In this document: piece by piece, positions 36,133 to 47,949 of the stretch | How positions within the stretch are numbered: the stretch's first letter is position 1 | Layout: every line of letters begins with the position of its first letter | From: Rutpela maculata | Taxonomy: Eukaryota; Arthropoda; Insecta; Coleoptera; Cerambycidae | Reading direction: 5' to 3' | DNA: 64,000 nt | NCBI GenBank assembly: GCA_936432065.2 | Contig: OW386285.2 | Span: 371,009,249-371,073,248 of the forward strand | Notes under the pieces: generated by a model | Told to the model about the DNA's origin: nothing | The model's input: the letters and a program-made list of their open reading frames with translations, nothing else | The model's database searches: none | Made by a program: the position numbers and the translations under genes

Positions 36133-36719
36133 CGCCGCCTTCCTGTATGAAAAAATGATACGAGCCGGCTCGCTTAGAAACGCTCTGAATATCCAGGTGG
36201 TCGAATTGGGATGTCAGATACCACACCACAGAAAAGATCTTTTTTCTGGCTGTACTACCCAGAGAATACGGCCAGTGTGTGTAGGTGGACTATCGAATCA
36301 TGATGCGACTACTCTATTATTCCTTCCTTACTACCTCTTTCTTGGTATAACACAGTGAAGTCGTTTTTTTTATAATAACTGTGAGGATTATTTTATTGTA
36401 AGTATAATTTATTGGACATTCTCGGCGTGATGCCACCAGACGTGCTATACAGCAAACGAAGGTCAAGAATAATGCATGGAACACAAAACGTTTCAAGAAT
36501 CGTTGTGAATTGGAAGAAATAATTTATTTTGCAATTCAGTAATATCACTAAAAATTATTTAAATAATGCCTAAAATTATTTTAAGAAGAAAATATCTTTT
36601 CTCTTTGATATTTAATACAGTCTGTAGATCAAAAAAACGGAGGTACCTGTGAATAATTCCTACAAGAAATTTTTTATTTGCGTAATGTAGGGGGAATGCT
36701 ATTGCCACAATCATTAATT
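36133..36719. other. Stretch without supported gene
   Basis: A 90-codon plus-strand frame (36,086-36,358) starts inside the foldback arm and runs into less AT-rich unique sequence. No family recognised. Confidence 0.3.
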
Positions 36720-37361
36720 ATACAGGACCATAAAATATTTTTGCGAGGTGGACCAGACCCAGTGTAGCATATGTTTTTATGTGAAACCGAGTCTGAAACT
36801 TTTTTGCCCCATCACTTCAAGTTTTTTTTTTTTAATTAAAAATTTTTTTAAATCGACTTCATATTACGAGAAAATTCTAAGATTTGGCGGAGTTGCCGGT
36901 AATCTCAATTAATTCACAAACGGGGTATTATTTTTGTAGTAACATTCACAGGGTGCCCAACTGAAAGAGAATTTCACAATAGTTTCCTTTACTATGTACA
37001 AATTAAATAAATAAAAGAAGCTACTGAAAAGGTTGAAAAAAACATTTTTTTTTTTCAGAGAATGTCTGTAAAATATAAGACATAAAATTTCACTCAGTTT
37101 TACAAATATCTGTCTACCTATTAGTGGAAACTAGCAAGAAACTGAACCTTATTATTTAATATCAATTTGAAATCGGTGCACAAATATCTAATTTCAAAAC
37201 TGGCTGCGGTTCTCATCTACACATTTAAGGTTTCCCTTAATTAAAAAAAAGTCCGGACTTGATGAGGCAAAATAAGTTTTAGATTCGGTTTCAGCGACTC
37301 CAAAAACGTGCTACACTGGATCTGGTCCGGCGCACCTCGCACAAATTTGTTGTCCTGTGTT
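36720..37361. mobile_element. Small foldback, arms about 130 bp
   Basis: The left arm starts TACAGGACCATAAAATATTT and contains GCGAGGTGGACCAGACCCAG and GTGTAGCA. The right arm has these in inverse, ending TTGTCCTGTG. Both arms then carry GAAACCGA(G/A)TCT and a poly-T/TTAATTAA block. The sequence just left (AATTATTCCTACAAG, near 36,653) recurs at 53,910. Confidence 0.72.
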
Positions 37362-37529
37362 ATTAATGTTTTCCACAAAAATATCGTAGCTGCTACTGCT
37401 TTGAAAACTTTTATTTGAACTCTATTGTTAATATTTTTCGATTTACAACTGCCTGAACGGTGAAAATTTGTGCTTCCATGCAGATTATTGCAGTCATCTC
37501 TGTCTCAGTGGCTCCTATGTGGTAATTAG

Positions 37530-37737
37530 TTATTATCGATATTGTAGATAATAAAATTTCTTAAAACGTTTGTTTAAACAATTTTCTACCACAATGAATT
37601 GTTTAAAAATTACAGCAGCTCGAAATTTTAAAAATAATTAAATTTTCGAGCTGCTGTAATTTGTAAACAGTTTATAGTGGAAGAAAATTTTTGTAACACA
37701 AGTTATAGAAAATTTTATAATCTACAATATTTACAAT
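37530..37737. repeat. Short palindrome next to the large palindrome
   Basis: ATTACAGCAGCTCGAAATTTT and its near-perfect inverse lie about 11 nt apart at the centre (37,610-37,665). Weaker inverted similarity (TTTCTACCACAATGAA versus TTTATAGTGGAAGAAAA) extends outward. Confidence 0.75.
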
Positions 37738-38206
37738 ACCTAATCATAGTGCAGTTGAATTTATTTTTTTCGGCACAACATTCCCCTGAAATTTTATTGT
37801 TGATTCGTATGTTATGAACTACTGATTACGAAATATTTGCGACCAAAGATTCTTTGTGTGTCAACAGTTATATGCACTTTTTGACGGGCTTTTTCAACTT
37901 ATATATCTTGTAGTAGTAATCGGATGGGAATTTTAAAAATACTGGCGTATTTGAAATGATATTCTTAAAAAATATAAACCTGTCCGATATGTACTGGTCA
38001 ATCCGCCATCTTGGACAAAAATAGAAAACATCAAGAATAGCCGAAAAAATCAAAATTGAATATCTTTTCTAAAAGGAGTAATTTCGCCAAAGTTGGCAAA
38101 AATAAAACTCATTTATGGTCAAGGATAATGCACTACGGACGCCGTATGTCAAATAGAACGGTTAAAGATGGCGGACGAAATGAAATTTTTAATTTTTCGT
38201 TAATTA

Positions 38207-39685
38207 TTAAGAAGGCATTGTACGTCACTTTTTTTTCTTTCTCGATTGTACGTTATTTTATGTACTTTTAGGGGACATAGTTTTTTTTTAATTTTCAAAA
38301 ACGTGCATTTTTTTATTCAAAAAAGTGCATTTTTACAATTTTCAAGAATTCATTTTCTTCGACCCTCCTTTTTTTTCACCAAATTTTCATCGAAAAAAAA
38401 AAATGAAATGTAATATAGGAAATCTCGTATAACTTCAAAAATTATACAAATTATACAAATATATAGTCTGCTCTATTCCTAAAATAATACGTTCTCTGTT
38501 TCAAGTTAGTTGAAAAGTTGTCTAATTTGCATCAATATTATGAAGTCTTATGTAATATTAAAGATGGATGGTACCATATTCTTTAACTGAAGGTGAATTG
38601 ATTTGCATTATTTTCCAGTAAATATTTATTGATCTGATAATAATCAAATCATTTATTTGTTTTTCGTATTTTATTGCATTATTGTAAAAAATTTAAATAA
38701 AAATAGTAAATTTATGTTGTAATAAGTTTTCCTTTTACCCAGATTATAAAAATTATGAAAGTTCAACTAAAAGTAAAAAAATAGAAGTTAACTTAAAATG
38801 AAAGTAAATACATATCCCTGCTTGTTTGAGGTTGAGAGGCAAGCAAACTCCCGGCCGTGGCATTGGGGTTTATTTTGAAGAAGGAATTAATCCCAATATA
38901 TTCGGATATTGGGTGTGTGTCCCTTATCATTAAATGTGTAGACCCTCCCGCACAAGGCTCCAGAGCCTCCAAGGATAAAAGGGGGCGTATTACTTTGGGT
39001 GTTTATTATTATATTATTATTAAGATAATTCTATATGCTAGTTGAGTCATTATAACCAAAAGGTCAATAACTTCACCAACTATTATAACTTGATTGTCTT
39101 TGGTTTTCAAATCAATAGTAGCTTTAATGATTGTAGTATCGGCGTCCTCTCTGCATATTTTAACGTTAAAGTCATTATTTATTAACTCCTTGCGCAATAA
39201 TTTTATAAAGCTATCCTTATTTTAACTATTAGTTAGAATTTTTTTTGTCTAACCGAGGATTTTATAATGTCACTTGTGATTCAAATATCTACACAAACCT
39301 TTTTGATAAACGACGAATGCGTTCGTTATTCTTAGTGCTACTCTGTTCATTGAAAGATTCATAAAAAATAATACTACTCTAATCATGACTGCTTGGTTCT
39401 GATTATTGATCGTATATTCATATATTATTATTATTACCATACGTATACTTAATAAATTTCCTTTTCAGATTAATGAAGTTTCATTTTGTATTAAATTTTT
39501 GAAGTTATACAAGACTTTCTATAGTAAGTAAATTGGGTGAAAGAAAGGAAATGCATTTTTGAAAATTGTAAAAATGCACTTTCTTGAAAACAAAAAAAAA
39601 AAATGAACTCTATCTCCTAAACGTACGTAAAATAACGCAAAATCGAAAAGGAAAAAAAAAACGACGTACGCATCATCCTTGATAA
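38207..39685. mobile_element. TA-flanked TIR element nested in left arm, with nuclease-family fragment
   Basis: Inverted ends of about 185 bp: TTAAGAAGGCATTGTACGTC at 38,207 and its diverged inverse ending at 39,685, both followed inward by TTTTA(T/C)GTAC and AGTGCATTTTTACAATTTTC. TA flanks both ends (38,205-38,206; 39,686-39,687). The corresponding place in the right palindrome arm (near 44,478) has a single TA with no insertion, which proves the boundaries. The only coding content is the nuclease-family fragment at 39,009-39,197. The TIRs are unrelated to those of 1757-4233. Confidence 0.82.
39009..39197 (-). pseudogene. Internal fragment of the XPG/FEN1-like nuclease family
   Basis: The minus strand reads REDADTTIIKATIDL then QVIIVGEVIDLLVIMTQLA. 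This matches AEDADTTIVRRAT and VIVVGEDIDLLVLITALA of the copy at 2,369-3,804, that is, the second acidic cluster of the nuclease domain. In this copy the Asp of GEDIDLL is Val. Only about 50 family residues remain. It lies inside the TIR element 38,207-39,685. Function is lost; identity is strong by internal comparison. Confidence 0.75.
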
Positions 39686-40332
39686 TACAGACACACAAAA
39701 AAAAATGTCGAGTACTAGAGGGCAGACCTATGTACTCCCATGCATTTTGACCCGCTGAACACGAATCCGATGTTCGTTTTGCCCGATTGGCTCTTGCATT
39801 TTTGCTAAGCTCAAAAAACACTTTAAAAATGTCCGAAAATCCTAAACAAGTAAATAAAAAGATTAAATGAGCTGATCACTATATCTATACGTAATTTGGG
39901 GCGCTGAAACTGAATATGAGGTCAGAATTAGCCAATCAGTTAGGAATTTTGACATAACCTTAAAAAACACCTAAAAAATCCCAAACAAGTAAATAAAAAG
40001 CTTACATGAACTGATCACTATATCTATACGTAATTTAGGGCACTGAAACCGAATTCAAGGTCAGAATTTATGCGTAACGACCGAATATCTTGTAAAATTT
40101 ATATTTAGGATGAAAACGTACCCAAAAATGACTGAATCATAGCCTGAAATTAACTTTGCTCTATATAATATCTAAACATATAATTTCCAATGTATTTTCA
40201 CGAGCTGAACACAATACCGTAGTCAGAATTAAAGCGCAATCTGCAAATTTCATAGAGAAATATCATTTCAGCATATATTCTCATCAATCCTAGTAAGCGG
40301 AGATGGGTAACTTTTAAATTTTCAAGTATCTA

Positions 40333-40833
40333 AAGGAGAATATAATTCACGTGTCACATGGTACATTTTTGATTAATTTCATTGGTTAAAATACAAAAAC
40401 AAAAGAGCATAATAGGCTATCAAATCGGTGATAATTTTATCACCGCATATTGACTGTCACTTGTTTTTAATGAATAAAATAGTTTACTGTCAAAGTGACA
40501 GAAAGTTTCAATAGACGCGTCGAAATCAGAAAATAGTGCTCTTAAGCAGAAAAATGTTTCAACCAGTAGATCACCGTCGATGGGGAGATGCTAGCGAGGA
40601 AGAGATTCGAAAGTTAATTGAGAAAAAACACAAAAAAATACCAAAATTAATAAAGAATCTCAGTTCATTATATTCTCTCACCAAATATAACACGTGTTAT
40701 GATTAATAATCGGTGATACCACTCGTTAAAACCTATAGAAAATTGAACTCGTGCTTCGCACTCGGTCAATTTTCATCGGTTTTACCTCGGGCTATCACCG
40801 ATGATAATCATAACACTAGTTATATTATCCCCG
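40333..40833. mobile_element. Insertion of about 500 bp in left arm with hairpin and 50-codon frame
   Basis: The right arm is uninterrupted at this point (CTAAAGGAAAATATTACTG in inverse at about 41,980-41,997), so the segment is an insertion. Ends are GGAGAATATAATTCACGTGT and, in inverse, GGGGATAATATAACTAGTGT. The right half is a strong hairpin whose loop is CTCGTGCTTCGCACTCG. An ATG at 40,554 opens 50 codons (MFQPVDHRRWGDASEEEIRK...) followed by a stop at 40,704-40,706. This resembles, loosely, the N-terminal stretch of Crypton-type tyrosine-recombinase proteins; that link is a guess. Confidence 0.6.
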
Positions 40834-40929
40834 AAAATATTACTGAACAGTGACATTTTTAGGAAAAATTTTTCGGACAAAGTTTGCTCTGTTGAGAGAG
40901 GAATATCGTTTGAACTTAACATTTACCTA

Positions 40930-41386
40930 CACTCAAAGAAATAGTATGGATAAACTCAACAAAACAAATAGCTAACTAACAATATCGTTAATTTTGTTAA
41001 ACTAAATTATATTCATGGTATTTTTAAACAAAAGGTGATTGTTATTATAATTAATAAAAAGTTGTCGTACAACAAACAAACATTAACTTAAAAAATAGAT
41101 GAATAAGACTATTGTTTTTTTCATCTGACTGTTATTTTGTTGAATACTGTCAAATTAAACTAGATAATAGTATATTTTATTTTTAACTATTGTCGAATTG
41201 AACTATAATGATTGTAATTGTAATGATTAGCTAGCTAACCAACTAAATTTCATGTTCAAAATGACAATACAAATTGTATGGTGACAAAATTTGTTCGACT
41301 ATTCTCTTCTGGTTGATTTAACTATGAAACCAGATATATTTCATATGCTCTTTTTGGTTGAATTCACTTATCATTTTCTTTGAGTG
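40930..41386. mobile_element. TA-flanked 457-bp MITE in left arm
   Basis: Perfect 12-bp ends CACTCAAAGAAA / TTTCTTTGAGTG, flanked by TA at 40,928-40,929 and 41,387-41,388. The right arm shows the empty site (CCTACACCC in inverse at about 41,889-41,897). The element has no coding capacity and is most like a Tc1/mariner-type MITE. Confidence 0.87.
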
Positions 41387-41557
41387 TACACCCTCCCTTG
41401 ATGATTTTTTTCTTTTTTTTTCTTAAAGCTGTTTAGAATTGTATAGTTTTCTTTATTCTGTTTGATTGCCATATGCCATTAAATTTACTACAAACAAAAC
41501 AGAAGGAATTCGTATTATTTACACAGTTGTGCAAATTTCTTGTAGCCCTATACTTAC

Positions 41558-41770
41558 TCATAGGAAGCCAAGTTTCCCACTTCACTAGAGCTGCTGTTGC
41601 ATGATGACGACGCCCGCGGTCCCGCTTTCCCAACCTGACCAATCACCGATACTGGGGTTTCCCTCCCCTGCATCGTAAACTTTTTCTCTACTTTTGCCAT
41701 GACGGCATTTTTTTTACTTAGGAACATAGCGGAAATAAATCGTTGCCCGCCGTCACCACGTGCAGGTGTC
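41558..41770 (-). CDS. Candidate exon in the palindrome spacer
   Basis: The minus strand shows a pyrimidine-rich tract with TTTTTGCGATTAG directly before 41,770 and GTAAGTAT, a near-ideal splice donor, directly after 41,558, giving a 213-nt exon. One frame is open throughout; an ATG at 41,698-41,700 opens MAKVEKKFTMQGRETPVSVI, followed by a Ser/Gly-rich segment ending NLASYE at the donor. The stop TAA lies only across the donor, so the frame would continue into a next exon. GC content is visibly above that of the flanks and the codon pattern looks protein-like. I do not recognise the protein. It could be a host exon, possibly a first coding exon, or sequence captured by the repeat. No partner exon is identified; the other candidate, at 57,561-57,764, is upstream on the same strand. 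Confidence 0.45.
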
Positions 41771-42433
41771 CTAATCGCAAAAATAAAGAAAGAAATAAAT
41801 GGCATGTGATGATAATCAAACAGAATAAATAGAACTATACAGTTCTAAACAGCTCTAAGAAAAAAAAGTAAAAAACCATCAAGGGAGGGTGTAGGTAAAT
41901 GTTAAGGCCAAACGATATTCCTCTCTCAACAAAGTAAGCTTTGTCCGAAAAATTTTTCCTAAAAATGTCACTGTTCAGTAATATTTTCCTTTAGATACTT
42001 AAAAATTTAAAAGTTACCCATCTCCGCTTACTAGGATTGATGAGAATATATGCTGAAATGATATTTCTCTATGAAGTTTGCAGATTGTGCTTTAATTCTG
42101 ACTACGGTATTGTGTTCAGCTCGTGAAAATACATCGAAAATTATATGTTTAGATATTATGTAGAGCAAAGTCAATTAATTTCAGGCTATAATTCAGTCAT
42201 TTTTGGGTACGTTTTCATCCTAAATATGGATTTTACAAGATATTCGATCGTCGCGCATAAAATCTGACCTTGGATTCGGTTTGAGTGCCCTAAATTACGC
42301 ATAGATATAATGATCAGTTCATGTAAGCTTTTTATTTACTTGTTTGGGATTTTTCGTGCATTTTTTAGGTGTTTTTTGAGGTTATGTCAAAATTTTGATA
42401 TTCAGTTTCAGCGCCCCAAATTACGTATAGATA

Positions 42434-44122
42434 CACAAGTAGCATAAATATACCATTCAGCTGAAATAACCAAAATTTAGCCACTAAAACGTTTCAACGG
42501 CTTTTGTTTAGTTATATTTTGGTCACCTTATTCTAGTCGTGGTTTAGCATAAAATTTAAAAAAGAAATAGTCATGATGATCTCTTTTTAGCTATATACTG
42601 GTCATATATGAGCAAGTAATTAAATAACAACAATGTTAAGTCCTAATACTGCCATTCTAGCTATAAAAATGGCTAGAATATGTTGACATGGTTTTTGATA
42701 TCCAAACTATTACTAAGAAATTTGCCTAAACATGACTATATTAGTTAGGCTCTATTCTGGCGGTTTTCTTAGCTGTTATTACCGAATAATGATAAAATAT
42801 CCTTATTAAATGACTATTTTAGAAGTAATTTTGTACACATTAAAATCTAAATTGAGGCCAAACGGCAAGATAAAAATATAAAATAAAAACAAGTATGGAT
42901 AATGTTGAAAACTTTATACATACGCAAATAAGTTTTATACCAACAGAAAAATAAGAATGAAATGTAACAGAAAATATGGGCAGAGTTCACATACCCATTA
43001 TTGGAAAAGGAATGTCTCCTAAAAGTAAGTTCAAAGAGTAGGTACGTAGCGGCATAATACTTTTTACGGGGTGTTTTCATTGACGTTTGTGTCTACAAAA
43101 GCTTATGCATTAATAGGTATAAATATCTAGATTAAAGTGAAAGTGCCAACTTATCCTCTGCATCACTGCTGACAATCCATTTTCTACGGCTCTAGCCATC
43201 ATTAGCATTTTACTATTATTCCTTTTTATTGTACATGGTTGCTGAAAGTATTTTGTATCTGGTTTTGATTGCTGATTCATACGCTGACGAAAAAAAGTTT
43301 ATTAGATCTTTTACAGTCATATTGTGGCTTATTTCCAGCATCATTAGCGACAACATATGCCAAATGATGACAACTTGCCGCCATGTTTTCTATCAAACAA
43401 GAAGAACTTGAACGACGGCCATTTACGTTCTTTTTCAATACTTTATTAATTATACCTATAAAATAATGTTTTGACTTACTAATTCGTTATTTTAATAATT
43501 TTTAGTAACATTACCATCGATTGTGCTTCTTGAAATTACAAAATGTTTATATGTATTTATTTCAAATTAATTTAATTATACCTAAAATTTAGAGATTTCT
43601 GGAAGCCCCTTTGTTTTTATGAGTATTTTATATGAGTTTACAGAAAAAATTCGCGCGTTGATAAAATTTAACCCTCTGATTGACCACATATGCAATTATG
43701 ATGCTCATATAATTTTAAAGATGGACAAAGTATACGTCCATTTTGTCTAACAACTCCTGCTTAAAGCCAAAGGATGACCATAATAGTGTTCTCGTTTTAT
43801 TTTATGCCTAAAAGTCATGATTTAGTCACGGTGCAATAGATACATCACCCCCTTCGCCATAAGAGCCATTTGATAACTAGTAATAAAGCAGCCACAAAAA
43901 TCAAAAAGAAAGCCAAATGAGTTGCACATGCGCAAATGCGTTATGGCCATTTGGCTTCAGTTGCGTGTTCACGACCAAGATATGATTCCCCATTTTCGTC
44001 ACCAGTACGTCTTCAGAACGTAATAATTCAGTTTTAATAATCGCCACTATAACCAAATAACCTTCCTTTTTAGCTACTGTAACATGATGATGACCAAAAT
44101 ACAACTACTTGTGCTACTTGGG
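42434..44122. mobile_element. TA-flanked 1.7-kb element in right arm
   Basis: Ends CACAAGTAGCATAAATA and, in inverse, CCCAAGTAGCACAAGTAG. TA lies outside both (42,432-42,433; 44,123-44,124). The left arm has the uninterrupted site ATCTATACGTAATTTGGGGC near 39,889. Subterminal regions repeat a degenerate AGCTAnnnnnGGTCAT motif in both orientations. No transposase is recognisable; short frames at 43,229-43,411 (plus) and 43,901-44,104 (minus) are unassigned. Probably non-autonomous. Confidence 0.78.
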
Positions 44123-44746
44123 TATAGTGATCAGCTCATTTAAGCTTTTTATTTACTTGTTTGGGATTTTTCGGGCATTTTTTAGGTGTTTTTTGAGGTT
44201 ATGTCAAAATTCCTAACTGATCGGTCAATTCTGACCTCAGATTCAGCGCCCCAAAATACGTATGGAAATGGTGGTCAGCTCATTTAAGGTTTTAATTTAC
44301 TTGTTTGAGATTTTCCGGGCAGTCTTAGGGTGTTTTTTGGGTTAGGAAAAGTGCAAGAGCCAATCCGGCAAAACGGACATCGGATTCGTGTTCAGCTGGT
44401 CGAAATGCATGGGAATACAAGGGTCTGCTTTCCAGCATTCGACATTTTTTTTTGTGTTTGCCTGTGTAATTGACGAAGAATTATAAATTTTATTTCGTTC
44501 GCCGTCTTTGACCGTTCTATTTGACATACGATAGACGATCGGTGCATCATATTTGGCCATAAATGAGTATTATTTTTGCTAACTTTGGTGAAATTACTCC
44601 TTATAGAAAAGATATTTAATTTTGATTTTTAGGACCATTTTTGGTGTTTTCAATTTTTTTCCAAGATGACGGATTGACCAATACATACCGGAGGGGTTTA
44701 TATTTTTTAAGAATTTTATTTCAAATAAGCCAGTATTTTTAAAATT

Positions 44747-46247
44747 ACATGGGCCAAAAGCCAAACCTACACTGACACCTGGAGCAATGGAAGATCAACC
44801 TCACAAGTAGATCATATCCTGGTAAGCAGAGAGATAAGATAAAGGATCAAGAACGTTAAAGCAAAAAAGGCAGCAGAAATCAATACAGACCACAAAATTC
44901 TATACGGAAAATTGGAAATAAAAGAAGGAAAAACAAGTCAAGAAAACAACAAGACACTACACAGTACCTGGAATATTTCCCTACTACAGCACGAAGACTT
45001 TCGGAAGAAATACGGTGAAGAAATAGAAAACCAACTGACAGTAGAAGAATTAGACTGGACATCAATGGGCGCAAAAATAAAAATCGCAGCAAGAAAAACA
45101 TTAAAAACGCCGATGACCTCCTAATCATCGCAGAAGAAGAGCAACAAATTCTCAACTTCCTAGAAAACATGAAACTGCATTTGAACACATCTGGGCTGAA
45201 AATAAATTTCAAGAAAAGTCTAATAATGGAGCAAAAGAGGGTCGGATCAGTGGAGAAGAATACAAAATAGGTGACTACTCCCTAAGAACAACGAACAAAC
45301 TGAAATACCTAGGAACATACCTGACGAACCAACTGAAAAGGAGAGAAACAGTAAAGGAGAGAATAAAAACAGCATACAGAGTCACAAGAGCAATTATACC
45401 GTTCATCGAGAAAAACAAACTATCATGGGGCCTGGCCAAACGACTGTACATAGCCATCATACTGCCAACAATGACATATGGAGTTAAAAACGCGGCAACA
45501 ACAAAAGCCAACCGAAGAATTTTGAGAAGAGCTGAAAGAGACATCATCCAATTACTCAGAAAAACAACAGGGCAAAAGCAACGACATAAAACATCAACAC
45601 TACTAGAAGGGAAGACAATCACAAAAAGGATAAAAATGTACGCAATGAAGTACTGGGGACACGTCCAAAGAAGGGAACCAGCACACCTACTGAAGAAAGC
45701 ACTAACACTAAACAGCGGCAAACTTAAAATTGGGACACCATGTTACACGTGGAAAACAACAATCGAGACGATCATGAACAAACTGGGAAAGGACCAAACA
45801 TACTGGGAAAGAAAAGTGAGGGGAAAAAATGAATTTCACAAAGAAATCCGAGCGATATATACTCTACCAGAATCAGAAACGGAGGAATCAGATGCCTCAG
45901 AAGAAGAAGAAGACTTGCAGAAACAGAAGTAGAAAAATAGGAGCACAGATAGCAGCGACACAACGCGGCAACATATCTCACAAGAAGACCCAGAATAGGC
46001 AGAAGCCCAGAACAAAAAATACAAAAAAGTGGGCTTAAACGCTCCCTCACGACATAATGCGGTAACGCATCTCACAAATACCTACACCTCCCATCCCATA
46101 TTCCTTTACCATGCGCCATGTGGCTCTCGCTGCTGACAACAAGCATGACCTTAGTCCAACCCAGCGTGGACGTAGCAGGCCCAGCTGTATAACTTGGGAG
46201 TGGCAGCAATGCCTACCGCACGCTGGTAAGTCAATCAATCAATCAAT
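44747..46247 (+). pseudogene. Internally deleted non-LTR retrotransposon (endonuclease end fused to RT tail)
   Basis: The sequence starts with the C-terminal part of an apurinic-type endonuclease: QVDHILVSREIR and INTDHKILYGKL (the SDH-like motif) near 44,800-44,910. A long frame to 45,123 runs to the junction at about 45,106, where it meets DDLLIIAEEEQQILNFL, that is, the catalytic YADD region with its first residues lost. Then come KLKYLGTYL, RRAERDIIQLLRKTTGQKQR, KYWGHVQRREPAHLL and an acidic tail ending at 45,932. The first two thirds of RT are absent. The 3-prime end is a (TCAA)n tail at 46,229-46,250. Flanking 25-bp copies at 44,722-44,746 and 46,248-46,272 differ by one base and form the target duplication. 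An RTE-like or related clade is likely, not certain. Confidence 0.83.
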
Positions 46248-46471
46248 CAAATAAGTCAGTATTTTTAAAATTCCCATCCGATTACTACTACAAGATATAT
46301 TGAGTAAATATGTTGAAAATCCGTGAAAGCACGTCAAAAAGTGCATATAACTTTTGACGCACAAGGAATTTTTGGGCGCAAATATCTTTTCGTAATCAGG
46401 AGGTTATAATACATACGAATCAACAATAAAATTTCAGGTGGAATGTTGTCGCCCAAAAAAATTAAATTAAA

Positions 46472-46621
46472 TTAATTTGACTGGACTATTACTGCGTACG
46501 AGCAATAAGAACGCAGATAATTGAAAAACATACAGTGAAGCATAAATTAAATTAAATCAATTTGACTGGACTATTACTGCGTACGAGCAATAAAAACGGA
46601 GATAATTGAAAAACATACAGT
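46472..46621 (+). repeat. 75-bp tandem duplication at the right edge of the palindrome
   Basis: TTTGACTGGACTATTACTGC begins at 46,486 and again at 46,561. The two units differ at only a few positions. Confidence 0.85.
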
Positions 46622-47640
46622 GAAGCATAAATTTTCGCATTTTTTGGACGAGTTTAAAGCTTAAAGAATTAGCAATCGAGAAAAATTGTTGTGTTGACAA
46701 ATCAGTGAAAACTCGAAAAAAATTCAGATAAAATTCATTCTTTTAAAGAACTAACTTGACTGAAACTTTTATTTCTTAACTTTTATTGACCTTATTTGAA
46801 GGTAGTTCAATTTTTTTTAACGTGGAGGTATGCCTTACTACTAATCAAAATATATAGACAAATAAGTTTCATTCATTTTAGTTTTTAAAATATTACCACT
46901 AAAAGTTACAGACAATAGAAAAAGGTATCAAGGCGCGATTTGGAATGGTTTTAGACGAGTCGTTAACATCAAAGGCGATCAACAATCATTTATTATGATA
47001 AGCCAGTAAAAAAGGATTTATTCCAAATGAAGAAACCCTCTTACTTGGATAGTATACGAACACCATTTGCGAACCGGTTCCTGGCAAATTAGCCACAGTC
47101 AGTAAAAACAGGTGGAGGTACCCTTCAGGTATGCCACGTTCCTGTTTAAGTTATTATGGATCCATCATGATATTAGTCATTCATTTGCAGAAAAAAGTAA
47201 ATTTATCGTTTTGATTTTTTCAACTAATATAAATTAATAGTTGGTGTCGTTTGTAGAACTAGTTTCGCAGAGAAGATAATAAAGATAATAAATCATGAAA
47301 ATACAAATCGAAGTGACAAGGACTAGTTCAACTTTATTAAACTAATTATTAAAATATTCTAATAAAATAAAAAGTTGTTATGATAATTCATTTTGAATCA
47401 ACATGTTAGATGTAAAAATATTAGTAATTTTAAATTTGTCATTTTCATTATATTCTAGATATCCTGGCATTCGAACTTATAATCGAATAAAATGGATAGA
47501 AATGAAAATTTGCCAGCATGAAGAATTATGAACTTTCTTTCGTCTCATAAATTAAAAGCTTTCAAAACGGAAAGGAAACGGCACCACCTTGAAAAATATG
47601 TCTCGTTTTCCAGTTTCTCACGAATATATTTGGAACTACT
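46622..47640. other. AT-rich stretch without supported gene
   Basis: No gene or clear repeat seen. Confidence 0.4.
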
Positions 47641-47840
47641 AATTTATCGAAATAAAAAAATAATAATAAAAAAATTGAGCCGCCTTCAAAAACGGTCGTT
47701 AAAAAGTATGAAATAAAATTTCACCGTTGGTCGTCGAGTTAATTGAGCTTTATTACCTACTATCGATATTGAAGTTAGTTAAAATTACGTTTGAATTCGC
47801 TGTTTGTTTATCTTTACATCGACCTCATCATTTCGTTTTT
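47641..47840 (-). mobile_element. MITE family M1, copy 3
   Basis: GCCTTCAAAAACGG, ATAAAATTTCACCG, GTCGAGTTAATTGAGC and ACCTACTATCGATATTGAAG follow one another as in copies 1 and 2, with the orientation of the flank relative to the palindrome reversed. Fairly degenerate. Confidence 0.55.
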
Positions 47841-47949
47841 TCAACATTTTTTTTTCACCCCTTTCTGTATTTAGTTTCTACGCAGTAGATGTTGTGGAAG
47901 TAAGGAGCCGGAAAGTATGCAAAATCGTGCTAAAGTTATGAAACCTATT

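Larger units (their letters stand above)
37738..46500. repeat. Nested 8.7-kb palindrome
   Basis: Left arm 37,738-41,475 and right arm 41,800-46,500 are inverted copies interrupted by later insertions. Matching blocks, left versus right: 37,785-37,960 with 46,273-46,440; 38,050-38,206 with 44,480-44,620; 39,690-39,800 with 44,350-44,460; 39,830-40,330 with 42,000-42,432 plus 44,124-44,260; 40,840-40,928 with 41,895-41,990; 41,389-41,475 with 41,800-41,890. Without insertions each arm is about 1.3-1.5 kb; the right arm has three copies and the left two of a subrepeat of about 140 bp. The 325-bp spacer holds an exon-like sequence. The outer F1-type blocks link it to the repeats at 22, 31 and 52 kb. 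Confidence 0.85.
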
